Both the position numbers and the translations under genes were made by a program. The notes below the pieces were generated by a model that worked only from the letters and a program-made list of their open reading frames with translations, was not told the origin of the DNA and made no database searches. Positions 10,786-21,196 of a stretch of 64,000 nucleotides of DNA are shown in pieces; positions within the stretch are counted from its first letter, which is position 1, and each line of letters starts with the position of its first letter. Location: the NCBI GenBank assembly GCA_021234155.1, contig JAJEKV010000014.1, positions 20,041,513 through 20,105,512 on the forward strand, written 5' to 3'. The DNA comes from Isoetes taiwanensis. Lineage: Eukaryota > Streptophyta > Lycopodiopsida > Isoetales > Isoetaceae.

Positions 10786-11342
10786 TGTCGAGTCTCGGCT
10801 TGAGAAACTCCAGGCTCTTCAATCAGATCTTCAGCACCATTTTCCCTAGGCACAGAAATCCTATCGACATTATGCTGATTTACATCGACAGGAAGCTCCT
10901 GCATTTCATGTTGGTGACTTTGTCAAACTTCTACATAGAGATCTTCCTATCTCACGTCTCTACAACAAACTTGAGTATCGTTGCCTTGGTCCTTACTAGA
11001 TCACAATTCAGATCATCGATGTGATTTTCCAGCACGGCTACCCCCAGCTACCTACTATTTCATGTTTCTTTATTGGAGCCACACACACCTAATCCCTTCC
11101 GGAGTCGTGTTCCTCCGCCGCCTCCACTAGTGGAAATTGATCATCATGAGAAGTTCGAGGTTCGAGAGATTTTGAACTCTAAGTTTCTTCGTCAACAGCT
11201 ATATTACTTTGCTGATTGGGAAGGATACTCTCCAAGTGATCGCACCTGGGAACCTGCTCGAGAATATGATCAATGCCCATGACAAGATTGCGGAGTTCCA
11301 CCAACATTACCCGGATAAGCCAAGCCTAAGTCTCTCAAGAAG
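10786..11342 (+). pseudogene. Ty3/gypsy integrase C-terminus with chromodomain
   Basis: Plus-strand frames give the integrase tail (YADLHRQEAPAFHVGDFVKL, then ISRLYNKLEYRCLGPY) followed at 11073-11282 by a chromodomain: KFEVREILNSKFLRQQLYYF, then ADWEGYSPSDRTWEPA with the conserved W-GY and TWEP. After one more shift the line continues to AHDKIAEFHQHYPDK, the usual end of chromovirus Pol. Chromodomains direct integration to marked heterochromatin. Several shifts and a stop (LGPY followed by stop) make it non-functional. Only this 3' end of the element is present. Confidence 0.85.
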
Positions 11343-11425
11343 ATCATAGTCTCATTGCATTTGCAAAGAAGATGATGTTAAATCCAAATATGAAAATACA
11401 TCTTGAGCCAATAGATGCGATGGGA

Positions 11426-11690
11426 GAGATGCCCAAACAGATTCCAACAAGGATCTATCATGAGGTCTCTTGAACAAAGTTATGGCGATAAGCTGGAACC
11501 GATCAGGCCCATGAAGATGATGCTGAGTCCAAATGTCTTAAGCCAACGATTCAAGGAGGAGAGATGCCCAAACAGATTCCAACAAGGATGCATCACAAGT
11601 CCTCTTGAAGAAAATGATGGCCATAAGCTGGAACCAATCAAGCACAATAATATCATGTGCTTGCTCATCGAATGTCAGCTTAGGCTCAAT
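11426..11690. repeat. Imperfect tandem duplication, period 135 bp
   Basis: The stretch beginning gagatgcccaaacagattcc occurs at 11426 and again at 11561, each followed by a related sequence ending in ataagctggaaccaatcaag or similar. It sits between the chromodomain fragment and the inverted gypsy remnant. Confidence 0.75.
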
Positions 11691-11975
11691 TAGGATTCTC
11701 TTGAGACGTCCAAGACGGTACTGGATTAAGAAATCAATGTGCAATAATATTTGAGTATGCCACTGGATCTGGCGGTGGTTGAGTACTTGAACAGAGTGAA
11801 AATATTTCAGATTTTGATGATTCATATAGACTGTGATCTTATGAGAAGATTTTTTCAGGAAATGTCTCCACCCCCTAAAAGAATCGACTATTGCCAACAT
11901 CTCTTTATCATAGATTGGGTAGTTGATTTTGGCAGCCTGAAACTTCCGTAAGTGATAGGCGATCGGATGAGTTCA
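11540..11975 (-). pseudogene. Ty3/gypsy RNase H domain
   Basis: After one shift the frame reads YHLRKFQAAKINYPIYDKEM then LAIVDSFRGWRHFLKKSSHK, ITVYMNHQNLKYFHSVQVLN and WHTQILLHIDFLIQYR. The catalytic E in the YDKE-LAIV motif is present. The usual TDH is MNH here, so the following catalytic Asp is lost. No linked RT. Confidence 0.8.
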
Positions 11976-12104
11976 TCGTCATCCCCGCCTGTGATAGGAT
12001 ACCGCTTGACTTCCAGATCTGATAAACTTATAAAGAGAAATCTTCGAGATACAGAGCTGAGGGTATGACTGGAATGAAGCTTCCACAGGCGCAAAAGCTT
12101 GGAC

Positions 12105-12260
12105 AGGAGCAGAAACAAGAAGAGAAGTAAGAACATGAACATGAACAAGAGCAGGAGCAGGAGCAGGATTAAGAGGTAGAGCAGGAGCAAGAATTAGGGC
12201 AGGAACAGGAACTGGAGCATGAGTTGGAACAGGAACTAAAATCTCATTTAGAACATAAAC
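12105..12260. repeat. Degenerate GGAGCA/GGAACA short repeat
   Basis: A run of hexamer-like units (aggagcaggagcaggatta, caggaacaggaactggagca) lies where the gypsy RT domain should be. It creates spurious long frames in several directions (Glu/Gln-rich on plus, Val/Pro/Ala-rich on minus). Confidence 0.7.
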
Positions 12261-12441
12261 TAAAGCAGATACATGGATCGAATCAGGACATGGAGCAAAA
12301 GCAGAAACTTGAGCATGGGGCCTGCAATACTGCACGAACTGGAGTAGATGTTGCTCCAAAGGCAAGAACTGTACAAAGAACTGGGACCAGATCTAGAATC
12401 AACAAAGGGAAAAGATCTAGAATGCCAATCAATATGTTTAA

Positions 12442-12735
12442 TTATGCAACTCGAGCCAGGGGAGACCCAAGATTTGGCACATGTGGGCTAGCAATGAGAT
12501 CGAAGGAAATGCTACAAAAAGCACCCTCGCGCAAAACCCGAAGAGGTATAGTACATCCTGTGACTGAGTCCGATAAGGTGCCACATCCATCAATCATGCA
12601 AATAACAGAATTGGGATGCTCAACTCTGCTTCTTGAGATGACATGCTTAAAAGCGAGAAAACTATCTATAAAGCAAGCATTTGCACCATTATCTAGTTGT
12701 GCCAATGCTTCCAATCTCCCAACCTCCGATTCCAA
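12442..12735 (-). pseudogene. Retroelement aspartic protease domain
   Basis: The frame ALAQLDNGANACFIDSFLAF carries the aspartic protease active-site region, with D-N-G-A where D-S/T-G-A is usual. IDGCGTLSDSVTG and FDLIASPHVPNLGSPLAR follow at the expected spacing. It cleaves Gag-Pol in intact elements. A related protease end reappears at about 25.0-25.1 kb. Confidence 0.7.
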
Positions 12736-13775
12736 TGATATTGAGATATAAAGTTCCTTACGTGTAGAAGGAATATGAGAAATGGTATGCCAGTCGTCGA
12801 GAGACTCCTACTACTCGGATTGGTCCCTGGAGTTTTCCACCTGATTTGGGCGCTTAACATGACATCTGCGAGCAATATAACCAGATCCTCCATAGTAGAG
12901 ATAAAAGTGAGCCTCTCCCGTGCTGCTTTTCGACAGCAGGCAAGGGCCCTCGAACTGCACGATCGATTTGCATAAGTACCTGACCATCTATCTTAGAGGA
13001 CGTAGGCGGCGCAGAAGCTGATGTGACCATGGTGCTTGCAGAATTAGAGAAGCAAGTTGATTTCGTCTTTCTTATTGACAATTGAAAAGACGGTTATCAC
13101 AACAAACTACAAACTTTATAGATTCATCCAACGTTCTGGGATCCTACATAGTCATCCTTTACATCCTTGCAGAGCCTTCTTTAGAAACAATCTCAACGGG
13201 TCGCGTCATCCCAAGCCATATCCATGGCAATCTGACAGAACTCTAAGGCATAAATTGATGCCAGATGAGAACCTTACCTGAGGTTTCCAAACTTGGTAAC
13301 TGATGTACACTGCTAAACAGTGTCTATAAAACACGCCTCAAGTTCAGCAATAAATGCCGCAAAATCCTGCAACTCGTGAGCCCCCCTCTCCAACAAGGGG
13401 CAAACCAACTCAAAGCTAGCCTAAAAAGCAGAGAGCTAACTAGTCCGACCTGTTCACACTTCCTAGGATACCTGTGAGGGTGGAGCCGAATAACGCGTCG
13501 AATATGATTCAAACGACGTTGGAGCTTGGTTCTAGTGCTATCAAATTTCTCCGGCAAACTAATCTCAGGCTCTGATGGCCTCCTCTTAGACCTAGATGCT
13601 GACTCATGAGAGACTACTCATTCTCTGAGCCCCTTATTGCCTAGCTAGCAAAAAAAGGCTTTTCCTTTCGTAACATGATACTCATCCTTCTCTTCTTTTT
13701 ATTCTTGTTATAAAAAGCAGGTGCTATATTTGATAGAATAGCATAGCAGAGCTTGTTCTGCTGTGCTTCCCCAAT

Positions 13776-14045
13776 CTATCTTCCTATCTCAATGCAGAGA
13801 CAGTGTGCACCTGTGCAGATTGAAGCAATGAGTTTGTGTTTTTTTATAGGCAGATGGGTATGCAAGTAATGTTGTGGGCCCCGTTCCAATGAGAAATTCA
13901 CTTGGCGCTGGTAATGTGCTGTCTTGACCTGTTCAAAAGTGCCGGCATCGCAGAGTTTGCTGAGGAAGCAAGCATCAATGTGATGTCTCAGCCTGTGGCG
14001 ATTTGCCTTTGTTTGCACCTGTATATATGCATTGTGCTCTTGCAC
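13776..14045 (-). pseudogene. LINE ORF2 C-terminal segment
   Basis: The frame continues the LINE ORF2 from LPLQRAALDRHIVYIQNMV (about 14180-14235) through MQEHNAYIQVQTKANRHRLR to IASICTGAHCLCIEIGR. The last piece matches the L-TGAH-L-IE-GR pattern found near the C terminus of plant LINE ORF2 proteins. Confidence 0.65.
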
Positions 14046-14559
14046 ATTCCATTTAGCGAGCCACTGAGCTCCCTTTTCCTTCTAACAAGCCTTGAGGTAT
14101 TGTGGCCCCGTTGTGATGCATAAGCCAGGTTAGGGAGGCGGGCATCGTCCATAGTGACCATGTTCTGAATGTAGACAATGTGACGATCCAGAGCTGCCCT
14201 CTGAAGAGGTAAGAAACCTGTCTCCTATATCAGATTCTGATATGGGAGTGTGGATTTCACCCCTAATGTTCAGGCTAAGAAGGCTTTTTGTACATGCTCC
14301 AAATCATTCCAGGTAATGAGGGATACGAAGGGGCCCTAGACCCCGACCCCATAAAAGGACAGGCTCCATATAAGACCATGAACAGGTGCGATAAATGGGC
14401 ACATTATATAACTTTGCTTTGTGACTATTGTTCTACATGGCATACAACGCCTTCCAGCCCACCGCTACCCGACGGATGGAAGCATCCCACTGGACACTAG
14501 AGGGGAACTCCACTCCAAAATACCTGTAGATGGATGCCACTTCCATATTTTACCCTCAG

Positions 14560-14835
14560 TAACTGAAGGAAGAGATCCATGGTTGACGTGAAGTTGATAT
14601 GAGGACCACCTTAGTCTTGGCCAGGTTGACTCATATGGTTGTTGCCTTGCCGAATGCGTCTAGAGCATCGAGATGGCGCTGCATGTCAGCTGGAGTATAA
14701 GCAAGGAGGTCCACATCATCAGTATATATGAGCTGCCCGATAACCTGATACAAGAGATGAGCTCCATCGCCCCATATCAGCAAGCCAACTCTCCAACTGG
14801 TCAATGTATAGTCCAAACAATGTAGGAGATACAGG
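14560..14835 (-). pseudogene. LINE RT, motifs B end and C (YxDD)
   Basis: Frames contain SPTLFGLYIDQLESWLADMG, then LIYTDDVDLLAYTPADMQRH where YTDD is the RT catalytic motif C, then NLAKTKVVLISTS. The frame changes between these pieces, so at least two indels are present. The right boundary is the hAT insertion at 14836. Confidence 0.8.
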
Positions 14836-17195
14836 CACAAAAACAGAATACGACCGTATTCGCTTTAGAATACGGCGAATATGTAAATTTATAAAAAACT
14901 GTATTCGAAAACTGAATACGCCGTAAGCGATTGTCGAAATAGAATACGGGCATATTCCAAAGAATACGGGCCAGAATACGGCCGTATTAAGTTTTGAACA
15001 AAAAAAAAAACTCAACGGAAGGAGGAAAATTTTTTCCCTTTGTTTTTCTGCTGTCCTGCTGCTTGACCGACCTGCTGTTCATTGGCGCCCGAGGCCCGAC
15101 GACGACCTCCTTTCCTGCCACTGGTTCGAGATGATCTCTGATACTGATTAAGTAAGTTGCTTGTCAAGTCTTGCTGATGATCTCTGTCAAGTTGAAAGAT
15201 GATCTCTCATCCGATCCTTATTCTGCCACAAAAGATCTTTATTTAAGCCCACTAATACTGCCAAATGAAATCGATTATGCTCAGGAATGAGCCCAAAGAT
15301 AAGCCCATAGTATGAATGACTAGATATGTTGAGATAATTATTTTACAGATTTTTCCTACTTATAGGAAGGAAATACTGGAATCAACTGCTGCATAACTGG
15401 ATTAGAATGATAGACTGAAACAAGAATCTACGTTTTTGCATGGAAGCAAGCAAATGCCCCGATCCAACTTAAGCCCCAGCTATAAAGATGGAGGAGTCCT
15501 AACACTTGCACTTTGCAAATTGAGTTTTTTAACTGCCTGAGTGCTCCAATTCTTAAAATTGTTGCGCTTACTATGCCATTAAAATGCTCCTTGATTTGAT
15601 ATAGTGCTCCATCTGAAGGCTTCCTTGCTGTTAATTGGCTTTTGAATTACCTTCAAATCTGCGGCCTCTGCAAATGCTTCATTTTTTCCCTTGTTTTCAG
15701 AAGAATAAATCATTTCAAATGGTTATCCGATTGTCTCATTGTATAGGGGTAAGCCATCTGGGACACCTATGTTCAATTTCAAAAGCTAAACTCACCTATG
15801 TTCAATTTCAAAAGCTGCAAGATATAAACCTCAATTTCCCAGCGCCAAAAGGTTGAATTTCCTTAATTTTCAACAAACTAATGGCATTGCCCAATTGTGA
15901 ATTTGCAGATTGGTTCGCGTACAAGGCCAATCCCATACTTAAAACAACCCATAAACCTTGCAGTAAAGCTTTTCTCATGTAATAAAAGGGGGCAATTGTG
16001 AATTTGCAGATTGGTTCGCGTAGGCCAAATCGGCCTCTTCTACCAGCTTTCTGCCTAGTATATCAGGTCTATTTCTTGCTAAAATACCCTGTTTCAATTC
16101 AAGAAATAGCATGACATGATGACATGCTTAAACATCACAGAAATCATACAAGATAAAGAAAGAACAGATGTTCTTACTTGCTCCTAGGGATGATGTGAGG
16201 AGACAGGTGAAAAGTCAAGCCCTTCTTTTTCATAGAAAAGAAGGGAGATCTTCATTTCCTGATGCACAAAAAGATAAGTTTAGAGTAAGTTCTGGTACTT
16301 GGGGGTACGAAAATTGTTATGATATGCCACAATTGCAGGATATTGCACAGAAATTATTGTGCCAGTGTGCTAGCTCTTCCTCGCTTGAGAGGTTATTTAG
16401 TACATTTGAGCATGTGACAGATGGGAAAAAAGGCATTAGAATGTTGCCAGAAAGATCGAATGCTCTTGTATTTGTTGCACATAATTTGAAACTTCGTAAT
16501 GAGAACAGAGCTGCAGCAAGAGTCCTTCCTGAAATGTACATTGGCCTTAGCAAGAAAGCTAGCATTCCAGAGCCAGAACAATTGCTAACATGGGGCACTG
16601 ATGGAGATGATGATTATGATGACGACGTTGAAACAATTGAGCATGCTGAAGGAAATTTGGAAGTGGGAAGCACTAGTGGATCTTTGGAGGAAGTAGGGAA
16701 TGTTGGTAGTGGTTCTTGGTATGGTGAAGTCCATGGAGAGGATCATGATTATAGCCCTACTGCTGATGCTGAATTTGTTCCATCCTCTCTCTACCCAGAG
16801 TGACAGTATCATATCCTTTCTAAGTTGGTTTATTATTATATCTTATCTACATATAAACTATGGTGATGTAACTTAACAAAACTTTTGAGTTATTTTTATG
16901 TTTTGATATGATAAACTTTACTTTTAACTTTTGAGTTACTTTTATGTTTTAATATGATAAACTTTACTTTTATGTTTTCTTCCCTTAATGTTGTTATTAT
17001 TGCAATAGAAGAATTTACAGTTTTCATATTTAAAAAATAGAGATTAAGCTAATAAGATCAAGTACAAATATGATATTTTATGGAATATTCTAAGAGAATA
17101 TTCTGTATTCTCCGCATGCGTATTTCACGTAATCATATTCCGTATTTATTTTTGGGTCTCCGTATTCATTTCCGTATGCGTATTATGTCACTGTG
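14836..17195 (+). mobile_element. hAT transposon, 2.36 kb, inserted in the LINE RT
   Basis: The ends are CACAaaaACAgAATACG (left) and the complement of CACAgtgACAtAATACG (right), 13 of 18 terminal bases matching. Flanking 8-bp duplications are gatacagg (14828-14835) and gatataag (17196-17203), 6 of 8 identical. Both ends carry clusters of the subterminal motif AATACGG/CCGTATT. The only protein seen is the C-terminal transposase segment at 16168-16803, so the element is internally deleted and probably non-autonomous. Excising it and one target copy restores the RT motif in frame. Confidence 0.8.
16168..16803 (+). CDS. hAT transposase C-terminal (dimerisation) segment
   Basis: 211 codons. Residues 45-115 match the hAT family C-terminal dimerisation domain: MPQLQDIAQKLLCQCASSSS, then SLERLFSTFEHVTDGKKGI, then PERSNALVFVAHNLKL. 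The pattern is P-L--IA--LL---ASSSS-ERLFST...R--L-------LVF---NL-L. The acidic tail (DGDDDYDDDVETIE...) is also common in plant hAT proteins. The zinc-finger BED and DDE catalytic parts are missing upstream, where 15.0-16.15 kb has no supportable coding sequence. The frame is open, so decay after internal deletion is limited. Confidence 0.85.
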   Translation: MFLLAPRDDVRRQVKSQALLFHRKEGRSSFPDAQKDKFRVSSGTWGYENCYDMPQLQDIAQKLLCQCASSSSLERLFSTFEHVTDGKKGIRMLPERSNALVFVAHNLKLRNENRAAARVLPEMYIGLSKKASIPEPEQLLTWGTDGDDDYDDDVETIEHAEGNLEVGSTSGSLEEVGNVGSGSWYGEVHGEDHDYSPTADAEFVPSSLYPE

Positions 17196-17203
17196 GATAT
17201 AAG

Positions 17204-17418
17204 GCATCCTTGGTGGATCCCGATACTGCTATCGAATGGATGGCTTTCAGATGCAATCGATTTGAACATGTCTCGTACAACCTATACAGGGCATTCTGCA
17301 AATCTACAGGGACCTCTAGGTCTTGCAATCTTGCCCACAGCTTTTCTCGAGGCACTGTGTCGAAAGCCTTTGCGAAGTCCAGAAACCAGCTGATACGAAC
17401 CATCTTTTCTACCTGCAA
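17204..17418 (-). pseudogene. LINE RT motif A block
   Basis: The frame reads FLDFAKAFDTVPREKLWARL then EVPVDLQNALYRLYE, the RT palm with the catalytic Asp of F-DF-KAFD. It is bounded on the right by the LTR element at 17391, whose first bases give spurious upstream residues, and on the left by the hAT target copy. Joining to the sequence at 19412 onward gives ...RDLYCW directly before FLDFAKAFD, in frame. Confidence 0.85.
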
Positions 17419-17958
17419 AACTAGCAGTCACAGTTAATCCAAACAACTTTAAAACCCAGGAACAGGATCTTCTGGCATAAATTCACCACCCAACCGGGCT
17501 CAGATTGCGAACACTGCAAAGGATCTTTGCGACTCGTCCCAAAACTGAGAATTCTGTTGTTCAACTGAACAACTTCTCTGGGATCAACTATGGATCATAA
17601 AAACTTGGTTACAAAACTGTGATGTCGCTGCCGCAGTATTTTGTGACCCCTCGTCACCTTTTTGGCCATTACTCCCTCATACGGATGAACTACGGAATGT
17701 GCCACCCCAATTTGGAAACTAGACTCCGAGCCAGTTTCAATGAGGTAAAGGTCGCCGCAATCCAACTTTTGGTTGCCGAGATATGTCCAACTGAAGTTGA
17801 GGTTCTATTTATAGATCTCTCTGCGACTTTAGCCTTTTTTAACAGGCATGGCCTTTTATATTAAAATAGCTTCTTCCTTTTATGATGACTAACATCTTTG
17901 CCTCTGTGTTCATCTCTGCAAATCCTCTGAGCCGCTCCCCTGAGCTTGTGCCGTATCA
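17391..17958 (-). repeat. 3' LTR of the small LTR element
   Basis: 568 bp, close to identical to 18840-19406, with a few substitutions (for example cgaaccatc versus cgaactgtc at the outer end), so the insertion is not very recent. Confidence 0.9.
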
Positions 17959-17971
17959 ATTCCTTCCCTTC

Positions 17972-18340
17972 CCAAGGCTGATCGTCCTCGATCATCTGCC
18001 TTGCGGGTCTTAACAATTTCTTCTCGTCTCAAGACTGATCGTCCTCGATCATCTGTCTTGCGGAAATAAGTTATTTTCTTCCTGTCTCAAGATTGATCGA
18101 ACTCGATCATCTGCCTTGCAGGAATAATGTCTCCCCTTCCCGTCTCAAGACTGATCGAACTCGATCATCTGCCTTGCAGGAAGGTCCACCTTTTCCCAAA
18201 GCTAGTCACCTGACTATCTGCTTTGCTGCAATGACCATCTTTCTTTCCAAGCTAGTCGCCTGACTATCTTCTTTGAAAGGATTTCTCTAGGCTGGTAAAC
18301 TTACCATCTGCCTGACAATTTTAAGGGTCTGGCTTCTGTG
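17972..18340. repeat. Degenerate internal tandem repeat (ctgatcg...tcgatcatctg)
   Basis: The internal region repeats a unit containing caagactgatcgaactcgatcatctgccttgc-like sequence about six times with a period near 60 bp. Each unit contains short inverted GATCG/CGATC stems. It is inside the LTR element and non-coding. Confidence 0.6.
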
Positions 18341-18839
18341 CTGCAGTCACAGTTGCCCCCTTCTAAACTCTAGATGAAAAAGAAACTCCTTTCTTAACTC
18401 AAATCAAAACTATGCTCAGTTAACTAGTCATCATAATCATACACAAACTTGTTTAGTTTACTTATCTTTCAGATGACCAATCTGAATTCGCCCTCTATCT
18501 CTTAGGCTTCTGCCTTCTCTTTGTCAATTTGGGGATGGATCTTTTTGATCATTTGCCAAATGCTTTTCTTGCTCCATATCTTTTAAACTTCAACTGCTCA
18601 GGACAATCCCTTGCTCAGGACAATCCCTTTTTGTCTCTTGTCCTTTCTTGCTTTTCCTGCATCAAGAACAACAACAGTTTCTTCCTTCCTTCTCTGAGAG
18701 TCTGTAACCAACCGGTTAACCTCTCTAGAACTTTCTAGTCATTAGGTAACATCGAATTGGCTAATTCAAAATCTCGAAACATATTAAAGTCCTAACACAG
18801 GATTATTTTAACAAGATCAACTTATGCTCTGATATCAAT

Positions 18840-19406
18840 TGATACGAACTGTCTTTTCTACCTACAAAACTAGCAGTCACAGTTAATCCAAACAACTTTA
18901 AAACCCAGGAACAGGATCATCTGGCACAAATTCACCACCCAACCGGGCTCAGATTGCGAACACTGCAAAGGATCTTTGTGACTCTTCCCAAAACTGAGAA
19001 TTTTGTTGTTCAACTGAACAACTTCTCTGGGATCAACTATGGATCATAAAAACTTGGTTACAAAACTGTGATGTCGCTGCCGCAGTATTTTGTGACCTCT
19101 CGTCACCTTTTCGGCCATTACTCCCTCATACGGATGAACTACAAAATGTCCACCCCAATTTGGAAACTAGACTCCGAGCCGGTTCCAATGAGGTAAAGGT
19201 CGCCGCAATCCGACCTCTGGTTGCCGAGATATGTCCAACTGAAGTTGAGGTTCTATTTATAGATCTCTCTGCGACTTTAGCCTTTTTTAGCAGGCATGGC
19301 CTTTTATATTAAAATAGCTTCTTCCTTTTATGATGACTAACACCTTTGCCTCTGTGTTCATCTCTGCAAATCCTCTGAGCCGCTCCCTCGAGCTTGTGCC
19401 GTATCA
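18840..19406 (-). repeat. 5' LTR of the small LTR element
   Basis: 567-bp copy adjoining the primer binding site, so it is the 5' LTR in minus orientation. TGATACG...CGTATCA termini, followed by target copy CCAGC. Confidence 0.9.
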
Positions 19407-19476
19407 CCAGCAATATAGATCTCGCTGTCAGTGTTTGCTGTCCTCAATTAGGGTCCACAGTGTGAAGATATGATGA

Positions 19477-20300
19477 TTAGTTGAGTGTCTGTGTGAGGGC
19501 CCAGATGTCTGTTGCCTCTGCCCAAGATGTCAACTGCTGCTCTAGAATGCGAGCAAGCAGTTTTGCGAACACCAAGCTGACTATAATTGTTCGAATAATT
19601 GGCTGGGTTGTGCGTGTCATCTGCCTTGTATATGAGGACAACTCGGCTAGTGGTTTGCTGTGGGGGGAAAGTGTCCTATTGAACATGGCGGTCAACACCA
19701 GTACTATGGATGTTCCTGCCCACTTGAGCAACTCTGCCTACATACCATCCAGGTTTGGAGCTTTTCCATTGACTAGACGCTGGAGGCTCAGGTCTACATC
19801 TGCCTTTGTGATTTCCAGCACTGGGCCATGCTGTGGGGGTACCATCCCTGTGCTCCTTGAGGATTGTACCCACTGTTTGGACGTTGTAGAATGTACTAGC
19901 TTTCTAAGCACCCTTTGCCAGAAAGTCCTGGGATGACAGTCCAGGAGGAAGAACATTTCTTGCTGATGGGCTGCGATGTACCTGGCCTTCTTAGCCTAAG
20001 GAGAAGGCGGTATTGTCTGACTATGTGTGGGCGTAGAGCAAGGTCTATGACATGATGGAGCTAGCATTTGTGTTCCTTGCCCTCTACGTGAAACCAACGG
20101 TTACGCGGGAAAGGTTGTGGCCCCCATGGTCCATTGGGGACGGCTTCTCCCAAAGTACCTTGCTGCTGCAGCCTCGAGAATGTCAATCAGCTTGTTTACC
20201 TGTTGGCCTAGCATAGGGGATTGCAAAATGTCTGCCAAGTCATCTGTAAGCATCCGGGCATCGAAAATTTTAGTGGCCCCGGCGGGCCATTTGGCCACAG
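19477..20300 (-). pseudogene. LINE linker and RT N-terminal motifs
   Basis: Frames at 20101-20298 (DDLADILQSPMLGQQVNKLI), 19738-19956 (LVNGKAPNLDGM, the usual K-PG-DG motif) and 19477-19731 (RTIIVSLVFAKLLARILEQQ) give the linker and first RT motifs of the LINE. They are collinear with 17204-17418 across the LTR element. Broken by several shifts. Confidence 0.75.
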
Positions 20301-21187
20301 ATTACCAATTCAAGCAAAATGCGATGGCCGGCTTGAGTAGGATCCCTTACCCATGGAGTACCTGCAGATTGGCCAATTCGTGGCAATTTATTGCCGATTA
20401 TGATATTAGAATGGCCAATTAGATCTTGGCTAATTTGAGTGGTATGGAATTTGGGGCCAATTTAGTCCTAAGGGATAACTAAATATGCTTAAGGAATGGC
20501 CATTTAGGTCACCTGGCCAAATTATATAAAGCCATGCGTGGCCAAATCCCAACTCATTAAGAGGTCCCCGCATAAATTCGCCACTTATAGGAGGCCAACA
20601 TTTAAATTTTTTTTTTCCTTATTATAACTCCAACTATCAAATAATACCGCTCTTTTCCAAAAATGAAATGTTGAGGCAATTTTCGAGCTCATTATACGAA
20701 GACCCTGGCATCCAATTTTCGATTCTCCCTGCCACCAATTTGTTCATTATTAATAGACAAACAATTATTCAAGGGAGCAGCAGAATCGAAGTGCTAAAAA
20801 CAGGGCGTCAATGATCAGGTTAGATGGCCATAGGAATGATAATTTAGAGTAAAAAGATGTGATATTTTTGCATTTAAATGGCTTCATTTATATAAGATCT
20901 TCACATCCTAAATTGTGTTCGTTCGTTTGATAAGTTTAAAGGATTCTGAACTGTATTGAGGCAGAACGCTTCAACAAAGTTTTACAGGTAGTTATCTAGT
21001 CGCATTGCCACACTAGCTTATATGAATTAAATTGTACTAGAATTATTGTATGAACATTTTCCCTTTCTTTACTTTCAGATGGGTATGAAATTAAATAACA
21101 TGTAGCTTTGACACATTTATATAGGATAGCGACTTCTTTATGTCTGGGCAACTAGCTCTATATTTAATAAGGTTCTAGGTAAAAATT
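20301..21187. other. No gene recognised; GGCCAA-rich filler inside the LINE
   Basis: Repeated short GGCCAATT/TGGCCA motifs occur at 20325-20560 and again at 21600-21690, on either side of the candidate retroposon at 21197-21555. This suggests one foreign block split by a later insertion. No ends or target duplication could be fixed. Confidence 0.35.
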
Positions 21188-21196
21188 GCCATTTGA

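Larger units (their letters stand above)
11540..13560 (-). mobile_element. Ty3/gypsy remnant: gag, protease, RNase H
   Basis: Read on the minus strand from 13557. Gag is at 13557-13090 (PEKFDSTRTKLQRRLNHIRR, VIRLHPHRYP, LSWFAPLLERG after shifts). A CCHC-type knuckle remnant follows at about 12859-12895 (YYGGSGYIARRCHVKR). The aspartic protease is at 12735-12442, and RNase H at about 11975-11540. The reverse transcriptase expected between protease and RNase H is absent, replaced by a short-period repeat. Integrase is also absent. The Gag and RNase H wording resembles chromoviruses of the Tcn1 group found in fungi and seed-free plants; that placement is from memory. Confidence 0.8.
17391..19406 (-). 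mobile_element. Small LTR retrotransposon without gag/pol (TRIM/LARD-like)
   Basis: LTRs of 568 bp (17391-17958) and 567 bp (18840-19406) begin TGATACG and end CGTATCA. The element is flanked by perfect 5-bp duplications CCAGC (17386-17390 and 19407-19411). On the minus strand TGATATCAGAGC (18826-18837) is an 11/12 match to the Met-tRNA primer binding site. A purine run (complement of 17959-17972) precedes the other LTR. The internal 881 bp encode nothing recognisable and must move using another element's enzymes. LTR size is larger than typical TRIMs. Confidence 0.9.

Noticed and set aside
12190-12440. Glu/Gln-rich plus-strand protein
   Set aside because: Produced by a hexamer-like repeat; no sign of selection on the frame.
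17391-19406. Simple segmental duplication of 570 bp
   Set aside because: TG...CA-type termini, 5-bp target duplications, primer site and purine tract show the copies are LTRs.
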